Positions 7,123-14,404 of a stretch of 19,106 nt of DNA are shown piece after piece. This DNA is from JAHJRJ01 sp037443685. Its GTDB lineage: Bacteria; Bacteroidota; Ignavibacteria; UBA10030; BY39. How positions within the stretch are numbered: the stretch's first letter is position 1; every line of letters begins with the position of its first letter. A program made the translations under genes and the position numbers. The stretch spans positions 1 through 19,106 of the forward strand of contig JBBINX010000041.1 in NCBI GenBank assembly GCA_037443685.1, written 5' to 3'. The notes under the pieces were generated by a model. It saw only the letters and a program-made list of their open reading frames with translations, was not told the DNA's origin and searched no databases.

Positions 7123-8571
7123 TTACACGCGCCAAAACGATTTTGTAAAAATGACGATAATTGTAAATAATTCAAGCCTTCCCAACAACATGTCGGCTGC
7201 TAACACCCATTTGCCGAGCAACGGAAAGTGAAAATAATTTGCCATCGGACCGACTGTATTTAAGCCGGGACCAACGTTCCCCATGCAGGATGCAACAGCG
7301 CTCATAGCGCTGATAATATCGACGCCTGATACAACCAATATTAGGGCGGATACCGCGAAAGTGGTAATATATAAAACAAAGAATGATGCAATCATAGAAA
7401 GAATTTCTGGTTCGACGGTTCTGTTGTTAAACCTTATAGAGATGATTGCTTTGGGATGGATAAGCCTTCGGATTTCACCGATCATGTTACGAAAAAGTAA
7501 AAATATTCTTACATTTTTAATTGCACCTGATGTAGAACCCGCACAACCACCGATTAACATCAGAATCAATAAAACGAATTGTACTGCGGGCGCCCACAAA
7601 GCAAAATCGGAGGTAGCAAAACCTGTGCAGCTCGAAATCGAAATCACGTTAAAGAAAGAATACCTGAAAGATTCGAGCAAGGAATAACTGTGCTGAGTTA
7701 TCAAGTTTATAACAGTAACGAATGCGATAGAACTCACGACAAGGATTAAATAAAATTTAAATTCACTATTTCTGAAATAATTTAATAAATCACCTTTTAG
7801 AGCTACGAAATGTAAGCTAAAATTAACTGCCGAAAGAAACATAAAAGTTCCTATTACATAGTCTATAAAAGGAGAATTATAAAAAGCTATAGACATATTT
7901 TTAGTGGAAAACCCTCCAGTAGCTACTGTTCCGAATGAGTGACAGAGGGCATCGAATAAAGACATTCCGCCAAATAATAATAAAATAACTTCCGAAAATG
8001 TTAATAGAATATAAACTCCCCATAAAAGACGTGCTGTCTCGGCTATCCGGGGCGCAAGTTTATCTTTTGTCGGTCCAGCAGCTTCTGCTTTGTACAGTTG
8101 CATTCCTGCAACACCGAGTAAAGGAAGTATTGCTAACGATAAAACAATAATTCCCATGCCTCCTATCCAATGAGTCATGCTTCGCCAGAATAAAACACCG
8201 TGCGGAAGTTTTTCAACGTCAGTTAAAATAGAAGCACCTGTTGTAGTAAAACCAGAGATAGTTTCGAAGAATGCATTTGTAAAAGAAGGGATACTGCCTG
8301 AAAGAAGATAAGGGAGAGTTCCGAATAAAGAAATCGCTATCCATCCAGATGTGGCTATTATAAATCCTTCACGTACACCGAGTTCCTGATTGGCTTCTCG
8401 AAGTGTGAGCCATAGTCCGAAACCGAAGATTATTGAAATTCCCGATGACAATAAAATAGGAACGACATCATTATCGCCGTAATATAATGAAAATGGAATT
8501 CCTAACAGCATGGCTGCTCCGGATGCCCCGACCAAGAAGCCGAGTATAGAAAAAATCGCCCGAAAATTCAT
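7123..8571 (-). CDS. trkH: Trk-type potassium transporter, membrane subunit TrkH (downstream copy)
   Basis: This 482-residue integral membrane protein is the pore subunit of a Trk/Ktr K+ uptake system. Four pore-loop repeats each bring a filter Gly: TTTGA (109-113), ATGG (217-220), CTGF (315-318) and GNVGPG (431-436). The intramembrane gating loop GGCAGSTSG (341-349) and the segment IRRLIHPKA, typical of TrkH, are present. It aligns without gaps to the neighbouring paralogue of equal length, which points to tandem duplication. Its filter regions differ from that copy (Cys315 against Thr, Met430-Gly431 against Leu-Ser). Its ATG directly abuts the stop of the upstream copy with no bases between (TAAATG), so the two are surely co-translated. 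The cytoplasmic regulator is probably the TrkA encoded two genes upstream. Confidence 0.93.
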   Translation of the reverse strand: MNFRAIFSILGFLVGASGAAMLLGIPFSLYYGDNDVVPILLSSGISIIFGFGLWLTLREANQELGVREGFIIATSGWIAISLFGTLPYLLSGSIPSFTNAFFETISGFTTTGASILTDVEKLPHGVLFWRSMTHWIGGMGIIVLSLAILPLLGVAGMQLYKAEAAGPTKDKLAPRIAETARLLWGVYILLTFSEVILLLFGGMSLFDALCHSFGTVATGGFSTKNMSIAFYNSPFIDYVIGTFMFLSAVNFSLHFVALKGDLLNYFRNSEFKFYLILVVSSIAFVTVINLITQHSYSLLESFRYSFFNVISISSCTGFATSDFALWAPAVQFVLLILMLIGGCAGSTSGAIKNVRIFLLFRNMIGEIRRLIHPKAIISIRFNNRTVEPEILSMIASFFVLYITTFAVSALILVVSGVDIISAMSAVASCMGNVGPGLNTVGPMANYFHFPLLGKWVLAADMLLGRLELFTIIVIFTKSFWRV

Positions 8572-10020
8572 TTACACTTTCCAAAATACGCGAGTAAAGA
8601 TAACTAACACTGTAAACAGCTCAAGGCGTCCGATAATCATACAAGAGCACAAAACCCATTTACCTAAAAGTGGTACGTGTGAATAATTATCCATCGGACC
8701 GACACCACCGAGTCCAGGCCCAATATTGCTTAATGATGCTATTACCGACCCCATTGCGGTTACAATATCAAGTCCCAATGCAGTCATGATAAGTGTTGCA
8801 AAAACAAATGTTGAAATGAACAAAACAAAGAAGGCGAGAATATGAGAAATAATTTCTGGAGGAACGGCTTTAGCATTAAATCGGACTGGAACTATAGCTT
8901 TTGGATGGATTAATTTTCGTAATTCTGCCGCACCGTTACGCAACAGAATTAAGATACGCATATTTTTTATTCCTCCGCCCGTTGATCCAGCGCAACCGCC
9001 ATTAAACATGAGTAAGAAAAGCATAAATTGAATAGCGGCGGGCCAAATCTCATAATCGGCAGTTACAAAACCGGTCGTGGTTAATATAGAAACGATTTGG
9101 AAGGAGCTGTAACGCAAAGCCTCCGGGAAGCTTGTATGGTTGCCGTGTAGCATTAATATAACTGATGTAAAGATAGTTGCAATCGCCGTTATACTCGCAT
9201 AAAAAATAAATTCGCTACTTCGAAAAAAACTTTTCACGTCACCCTTCAATGCTCGGTAATGTAATGCAAAATTAACTCCTGCCGCAAACATAAAAACAGT
9301 AATGACTATATCAATAAAAGGAGACTTGAAATGAGCTACGCTTGCATTTTGAGTTGAAAAGCCTCCCGTAGCCATAGTTGTAAATGTGTGTGTAATTGCA
9401 TCAAAAAAATTCATTCCTCCAACTAATAAAAGTATAGTTAGTACAGCGCTAAAAAGTATATAAACTTGCCAAAGAACTTTGGCGGTTTCCCCGATACGTG
9501 GTTTTAACTTATCGATAGTCGGTCCGGGAGATTCGGCTTTAAATAATTGCATGCCACCTACTCCCAAAATTGGTAGAATTGCGAGAGACAAAACAATAAT
9601 CCCCATACCACCAATCCATTGGGTCATACTTCGCCAGAGTAATAATCCTTTGGGCATTGCTTCGATATTAGATAATATCGATGCACCCGTTGTAGTAAAG
9701 CCGGAGACCGTTTCGAAAATAGCGTCTGTAACCGACGGAATAGTTCCTGATATAATAAATGGTAAAGATCCGAACAAGCTCATCGTCAACCAGCCGAAAG
9801 TAACGATTGCAAAACCTTCCCGTGTCTTTAGGTCGTTTAAATATCTTTTAAAGACGAACCAAATTATAGCGCCGGCTGTTAAACTAATCACCGACGAGAT
9901 TAGGATTGAAAACAGTGCACCATCCGAATAATAAAGCGAGAACGGGATCGCGATTAACATTGCGGCACCGATAAAAATAATTAACAATCCGAGAATCGCA
10001 ATTACAGCTTTTAGGTCCAT
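8572..10020 (-). CDS. trkH: Trk-type potassium transporter, membrane subunit TrkH (upstream copy)
   Basis: This is a second 482-residue TrkH/KtrB-family K+ channel-like subunit. Its filters are TTTGA (109-113), ATGG (217-220), TTGF (315-318) and SNIGPG (431-436), with a gating loop GGCAGSTGG (341-349). The third filter (TTTGF) is closer to the usual TrkH consensus than that of its neighbour. It starts seven bases after the trkA stop and runs straight into the second trkH, giving the order trkA-trkH-trkH. TrkH proteins act as dimers with a TrkA ring, so the copies could form separate homodimers or a heterodimer; the sequence does not decide. Both copies look intact and functional. Confidence 0.93.
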   Translation of the reverse strand: MDLKAVIAILGLLIIFIGAAMLIAIPFSLYYSDGALFSILISSVISLTAGAIIWFVFKRYLNDLKTREGFAIVTFGWLTMSLFGSLPFIISGTIPSVTDAIFETVSGFTTTGASILSNIEAMPKGLLLWRSMTQWIGGMGIIVLSLAILPILGVGGMQLFKAESPGPTIDKLKPRIGETAKVLWQVYILFSAVLTILLLVGGMNFFDAITHTFTTMATGGFSTQNASVAHFKSPFIDIVITVFMFAAGVNFALHYRALKGDVKSFFRSSEFIFYASITAIATIFTSVILMLHGNHTSFPEALRYSSFQIVSILTTTGFVTADYEIWPAAIQFMLFLLMFNGGCAGSTGGGIKNMRILILLRNGAAELRKLIHPKAIVPVRFNAKAVPPEIISHILAFFVLFISTFVFATLIMTALGLDIVTAMGSVIASLSNIGPGLGGVGPMDNYSHVPLLGKWVLCSCMIIGRLELFTVLVIFTRVFWKV

Positions 10021-10027
10021 TGGGTTT

Positions 10028-11371
10028 TTATCTGTTGAAAAATTTTTCTAATTCAGGAATTGCTTTGGGAAGTGTGAACACTACCACCCTCTCGTTCGGA
10101 TTTATTTTAGTCGTTCCAACAGGAATTATCACCGAGTTATCTCGTATTACACAACCAACGATTGCACCTTCGGGAAATTTAACATCTTTCAATGGTTTCT
10201 TTGTAACTTCCGATCCTTTTTGCGCTAGGAGCTCGATCACCTCTGCATCCACTCCGTGCAAAGTGGCAACCGAAAGGACCTCGCCTTTGCGGATAAATTT
10301 TAATATGATTTGGGCAGCGGAAAGCTTTTTATTAACTGCAACGTCGAGCCCGATAGTACCGGCAAGCGTTACGTAATCGCTGTTTTCGACTAAAGCAATT
10401 GTTTTTGGAACCCCAAGGTGTTTTGCCATCAAGCAAGAGATGATATTTGTTTCTTCGTCTTCGGTAACAGATATAAAAATATCCATATCCATTATTCCTT
10501 CTTTTGCCAACAAATCAATATCGGAGCCCTCACCCTGAATAACTAAAGCGTGTCTCAACTTGTCGGCAAGCTCAATGGAACGATCTTTATTTGATTCTAT
10601 TATTTTCACATTCACAGTGTCTTCAATCTGTTCAGCTACTAAGGTTCCGATTTTACCACCGCCTAATATCATCACATTTTTCACCTCTTGTCCTTCTTTT
10701 CCAGCAAGGCGTAACATTTCTTGAACGTATTCGGTTTTACAAATAGTAAATACCTGGTCGTTCTTCTTGAAGACGTCGTTGCCGGTTGGAATAATTGTCC
10801 TAGCACCCCTGCTAATTGCCACAACACGAAATACAAGTTCGGTAAAATCTTTGACAACATCCCGCATCGTTCTATTTATAAATGGGCTACTGCCATCCAA
10901 TCGTAATCCGATAATTTGGATTCTACCTTCACCGAATTCTAATACATCGGTCGCAGAGGCTCGTTTTACAAGCCGGACTATTTCCTCGGCAGTAACCTCT
11001 TCGGGAAAGATTGATAAGTTTATTCCAAGTTGTTCGGGTTTTATGAGAGCATCTGGAGAGTTGAACTCAATATTACTAATTCTCGCAATGGTTTTTTTAG
11101 CACCCAGTTTGGTCGCGATTTGACAGGCCAGTATGTTTATCTCGTCGTGAGGTGAAACTGCCACTAACAAGTCGGCATTTTCAACTCCAGCTTGAGAAAG
11201 AATTATTGGACTAATGCCGCTCCCTTCTATTCCAATGACATCAAGCTGTTCATTAACGCGGCTAATGCGTTCCTCATCGCTATCAATAACAACAATATCG
11301 TGGTGCTCTTGAGACAGGATTTTGGCTAAGTGAAAACCTACTTCGCCAGCTCCTACTATAACAATTTTCAA
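10028..11371 (-). CDS. trkA: Trk system potassium uptake regulator TrkA
   Basis: The 447-residue cytoplasmic protein gates TrkH in response to bound nucleotides (NAD(H), ATP/ADP). It has the full double RCK build: a first Rossmann domain with GAGEVG (7-12) and an acidic Asp30 at the end of strand 2, then an RCK-C domain around 140-220 (IIGLRLDGSSPFINRTM). A second Rossmann domain follows with GGGKIG (237-242) and Glu259, then a second RCK-C domain to the end. The length is close to that of E. coli TrkA. It is the first gene of the K+ module, seven bases ahead of trkH. The 78 bases between gyrA and trkA show no convincing promoter or terminator. Confidence 0.95.
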   Translation of the reverse strand: MKIVIVGAGEVGFHLAKILSQEHHDIVVIDSDEERISRVNEQLDVIGIEGSGISPIILSQAGVENADLLVAVSPHDEINILACQIATKLGAKKTIARISNIEFNSPDALIKPEQLGINLSIFPEEVTAEEIVRLVKRASATDVLEFGEGRIQIIGLRLDGSSPFINRTMRDVVKDFTELVFRVVAISRGARTIIPTGNDVFKKNDQVFTICKTEYVQEMLRLAGKEGQEVKNVMILGGGKIGTLVAEQIEDTVNVKIIESNKDRSIELADKLRHALVIQGEGSDIDLLAKEGIMDMDIFISVTEDEETNIISCLMAKHLGVPKTIALVENSDYVTLAGTIGLDVAVNKKLSAAQIILKFIRKGEVLSVATLHGVDAEVIELLAQKGSEVTKKPLKDVKFPEGAIVGCVIRDNSVIIPVGTTKINPNERVVVFTLPKAIPELEKFFNR

Positions 11372-11449
11372 TTTGTGCTTATTTCTAACTATTGAACATC
11401 TTTTTCGCCTTTAATTTCTCTATTTTTTAGATAAAAGGCAAATATATGA

Positions 11450-14044
11450 TTATTTACTTTTCTTCTTTTTTGCTTTCTTTTGTNNNNNNNNNNGGCGCAT
11501 TAGCGGTTTTTTTTCTTCAACAGGTTTATCGAACAAGTTAGGTTGAGCTTTTTGAGGTACACCTTCAGAGCGTTCAGCCAAATCTGTTCCCACTTCTTTT
11601 ACTTTAGCTTCTTCGCTTTCCTCTGAAGGAACTGCCGCAATCGCTGCAATCGAATCTTTATCGTCTAACCTGATCAGTCGAACGCCTTGTGCATTTCTGC
11701 CCGTAACACGGATAGTTGTGGCGGGTTGCCTCATAATCATACCTTGAGTAGTTACAACCACTATATCATCATTATCGTTAACTTCCTTAATAGCAACCAT
11801 TTTTCCCGTTTTCTCTGTAGCACGAACCGTGATAACCCCTTTACCACCTCTGTGGCTCACTCGATATTCATCCAGCTCACTCCGCTTGCCGAATCCTTTT
11901 TCAGTTGCTATTAGAATAGTCGTTTTGGTTCTCCTAATTGCAACGGCACCTATTACTTTATCCCCTTTGCCTAACTTAATTGCACGCACACCCGAGGCTG
12001 TACGTCCCATCTGCCGCACTTCTCTTTCGTGAAATCGTATAGCTAAACCGTTAAAGGTACCTATCACGATATCTTGAATTCCGTCGGTTAGTTTTACGTC
12101 GGTTACGATATCACCTTTTTGCAATGTTATAGCGTTAATTCCCGTCTTACGAGGGTTGCTGAATTCTGAGAGGGCGGTTTTCTTAATCTGTCCTTTTTCC
12201 GTTACCATCGCGATAAAAGTTTTATCGTCGAACTCTTGAACATTCACGAACGCTGCTATCTTTTCATCCGATTGTTTTTGAATAAGATTGATGATCGCCT
12301 TACCTCGTGCAAGCCTACTGGCTTCGGGAATTTCAAATACTTTTAACCAATAACATTTTCCCTTGTCAGTAAAGAAAAGAATATAATTATGCGTTGATGC
12401 AATAAACATATGTTCAACAAAATCATCCTCTTTTGTTGCTGCTCCTGTAACCCCTCTGCCGCCGCGCAATTGCCTGCGATAACCAGAAACGGGCGACCGT
12501 TTTATATATCCACTGTGACTTATTGTGATAACAACATCTTCTTCTGCTATCATATCTTCTATGCTGAACTCTTCGAAATCGTAAACAATAGTCGTCCGGC
12601 GTTCATCACCGAATTTTTTTTTCAATTCGATTAACTCTTCTTTGATGATTTGTAATTGAAGTTTTTTACTCGCTAAAATAGATTTTAACTTTTCGATTAG
12701 CTTAAGTAACTCTTTATACTCCTGCTCAATTTTGTGACGCTCTAATCCGGTCAATCGTTGCAAACGCATCTCAAGGATGGCTTTAGCTTGCAGTTCTGAA
12801 AGTTTGAATTTTTTCATCAAACCTTCTTTAGCCGTTTCCACGTCTTTTGATTTCTTGATTAATTTTATAACTTCGTCAATGTTATCGAGAGCAATGATGT
12901 AGCCTTCGAGAATATGAGCCCGCTTTTCGGCTTGATCGAGTTCGTACTTAGATCTGCGTACAACTACTTCGTTTCGGTGCTTAATGAACTCATCGATAAT
13001 CCGTTTCAGGTTTAAAATTTGCGGTTTGCCATCCACAAGCGCTAACATTATCACACCGAAAGTCGTCTGCATTTGTGTATGCTTGTAAAGATTGTTAAGG
13101 ATTACCTCGGCGTTGGCATCGCGCTTCAATTCGATAACGATACGTAAACCGTCTCTGTCCGATTCGTCGCGCACGTCTGATATGTCTTCGAGTTTCTTTT
13201 CGTGAACAAGGTCGGCAATTTTTTCTATGAGTGATGATTTGTTTACCTGATAAGGAATTTCCGAAACGATGATAGATTGTCTATCGTTTTTCCCGGTTTC
13301 AATATTAGCTTTTGCCCGGATGATGATTTTACCTCGGCCGGTTATATATGCATTTCGAACACCGTCGTAACCGTAGATAATTCCGGCTGTTGGAAAATCT
13401 GGGGCTTTGATAATTTTAAGTAATTTTTCGTCGGGTAACGTAGGGTTATCGATAACAGCTAAGCATCCGTCCACGACCTCGTTAAGGTTATGAGGAGGAA
13501 TATTTGTAGCCATACCAACCGCTATACCGGACGTACCGTTTACTAATAGGTTTGGGGCAACGGCTGGCAATACTGTTGGCTCTTTTAATGTGTCGTCAAA
13601 GTTCGGCGCAAAATTAACAGTGTTTTTATCCAAATCGAGAAGCATCTCTTCAGCGTACTTTGTAAGCCGGGCTTCGGTGTAACGCATTGCTGCGGGCGAA
13701 TCGCCATCAACTGAACCGAAATTTCCCTGCCCGTCTACTAACAGATAGCGCATCGAAAAATCCTGAGCCATCCTAACCATAGTATCGTAAACGGCTGTAT
13801 CGCCGTGCGGATGATATTTACCTAAAACTTCTCCGACGATACGAGCGCTTTTTTTGTAGGCTTTGTTCGAGGCAAGTCCTAAATCTTGCATACCAAAAAG
13901 GACGCGCCTGTGTACCGGTTTTAAACCATCGCGCACATCGGGCAACGCGCGGGCTACGATAACGCTCATAGCATAATCAATATAGCTGCCCTTCATCTCG
14001 TCTTCGATATCTACTGGAATTATTTTTTCATTAATCTTTGTCAT
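11450..14044 (-). CDS. gyrA: DNA gyrase subunit A (assembly gap near the C-terminus)
   Basis: The breakage-reunion subunit of gyrase, about 864 codons as given. The catalytic tyrosine is Tyr122 in AMRYTEARL, at the same number as in E. coli. The quinolone-determining region reads HPHGDTAVYD, with Thr83 and Asp87. The GyrA box QLRGGRG (525-531) opens the C-terminal DNA-wrapping beta-pinwheel, so this is gyrase rather than ParC. After the pinwheel there is an acidic and then Lys-rich tail. Ten Ns at 11484-11493 interrupt this tail, so the last residues (QKKAKKKKSK in the frame assumed here) and the true length are uncertain. No Shine-Dalgarno sequence is visible before the ATG. Upstream lies a decayed gene pair that separates gyrA from gyrB. 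Confidence 0.97.
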   Translation of the reverse strand: MTKINEKIIPVDIEDEMKGSYIDYAMSVIVARALPDVRDGLKPVHRRVLFGMQDLGLASNKAYKKSARIVGEVLGKYHPHGDTAVYDTMVRMAQDFSMRYLLVDGQGNFGSVDGDSPAAMRYTEARLTKYAEEMLLDLDKNTVNFAPNFDDTLKEPTVLPAVAPNLLVNGTSGIAVGMATNIPPHNLNEVVDGCLAVIDNPTLPDEKLLKIIKAPDFPTAGIIYGYDGVRNAYITGRGKIIIRAKANIETGKNDRQSIIVSEIPYQVNKSSLIEKIADLVHEKKLEDISDVRDESDRDGLRIVIELKRDANAEVILNNLYKHTQMQTTFGVIMLALVDGKPQILNLKRIIDEFIKHRNEVVVRRSKYELDQAEKRAHILEGYIIALDNIDEVIKLIKKSKDVETAKEGLMKKFKLSELQAKAILEMRLQRLTGLERHKIEQEYKELLKLIEKLKSILASKKLQLQIIKEELIELKKKFGDERRTTIVYDFEEFSIEDMIAEEDVVITISHSGYIKRSPVSGYRRQLRGGRGVTGAATKEDDFVEHMFIASTHNYILFFTDKGKCYWLKVFEIPEASRLARGKAIINLIQKQSDEKIAAFVNVQEFDDKTFIAMVTEKGQIKKTALSEFSNPRKTGINAITLQKGDIVTDVKLTDGIQDIVIGTFNGLAIRFHEREVRQMGRTASGVRAIKLGKGDKVIGAVAIRRTKTTILIATEKGFGKRSELDEYRVSHRGGKGVITVRATEKTGKMVAIKEVNDNDDIVVVTTQGMIMRQPATTIRVTGRNAQGVRLIRLDDKDSIAAIAAVPSEESEEAKVKEVGTDLAERSEGVPQKAQPNLFDKPVEEKKPLMRXXXXQKKAKKKKSK
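11484..11493. other. Assembly gap (10 N) inside gyrA
   Basis: Ten consecutive N lie in the 3' part of gyrA, flanked on both sides by A/T-homopolymer-rich lysine-coding sequence. Ten is a common placeholder size, so the real number of missing bases is unknown. The reading frame across the gap should not be trusted. Confidence 0.98.
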
Positions 14045-14051
14045 TATTATC

Positions 14052-14261
14052 TTACTTATTTATTAACCTTCTTTTAATTTCTTTTAATACTTCTAAGTCA
14101 ATTAAATCTTTTCCCCTATCGGTAGCTATTTTCATCTTAATGATATCTTTGATAGAAGGAACATATACCTTAACACCTTTTATTTCGGTCTCAACTCGAT
14201 TTTTAGAAGCATTATCAAAATCGATACCTGTAACAAAAGGATGAATATCTGTTTGTAAGAT
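14052..14261 (-). pseudogene. C-terminal remnant of a nucleotidyltransferase-like protein
   Basis: A 69-residue open stretch follows directly in frame after the stop at 14262-14264 and ends in TAA at 14052-14054. It has no usable start near its beginning; the first ATG is at codon 43. The residues (DIHPFVTGIDFDN, then KGVKVYVPSIKDIIKMK and DRGKDLIDLEVLKEI) resemble the end of small nucleotidyltransferase-fold proteins of the MNT/AbiEii-like kind, where a V(P)S(I/L)xDLIxMK segment precedes KDLxDlexL. The catalytic N-terminal half is missing. It lies seven bases upstream of the gyrA start, and its reading is intact to the end, so the loss may be fairly recent. The family assignment is from memory of the pattern and is moderate in strength. 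Confidence 0.55.
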
Positions 14262-14396
14262 TTATTGCCTTATTTGTTCATTATCTTGTATCTTTCCGCG
14301 GCGGTGAGAGAGCTGATAATCAATTCCGAATTGAAATTCTTTTTTAGGATCATCTTCGTCTAGAATGAGTGCAGGTGTTTTGTATTTCTTATTCAT
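14262..14396 (-). pseudogene. Frameshifted 5' fragment of a small accessory protein
   Basis: An ATG at 14394-14396 opens a 44-codon frame (MNKKYKTPALILDEDDPKKE...) that ends at TAA 14262-14264. The start is eight bases after the gyrB stop. At GAGAGAG (14306-14312, + strand) the coding strand reads C(TC)3. Adding one TC unit would change the reading after QLS to LTAAERYKIMNK, which looks like the (S)LTxxERxxIM segment of small proteins often encoded beside nucleotidyltransferase genes. Even then a stop follows MNK, so the rest is lost. With the adjoining remnant it reads as the two ends of a two-gene unit fused by deletion. A sequencing error at the dinucleotide run could explain the frameshift but not the whole loss. 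Confidence 0.45.
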
Positions 14397-14404
14397 CGTA
14401 ATTT

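Noticed and set aside
7283..9931. Antisense open frames over the trkH genes (7283-7687 and 9479-9931, + strand)
   Set aside because: They mirror the conserved membrane protein codons and have no recognisable domains.
11404..11442. Hairpin between gyrA and trkA (GCCTTT with AAAGGC) as a terminator
   Set aside because: The stem is short, the loop is about 21 bases and no U-tract follows on the - strand; the genes may well be read through.
13784..13807. GyrA Thr83 as a fluoroquinolone resistance change
   Set aside because: Thr at position 83 is a normal wild-type residue in many bacteria and Asp87 is kept, so it gives no evidence of selected resistance.
14038..14244. Small + strand open frame between gyrA and gyrB
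   Set aside because: The opposite strand reads as a recognisable nucleotidyltransferase-like C-terminus, so this frame is its shadow.
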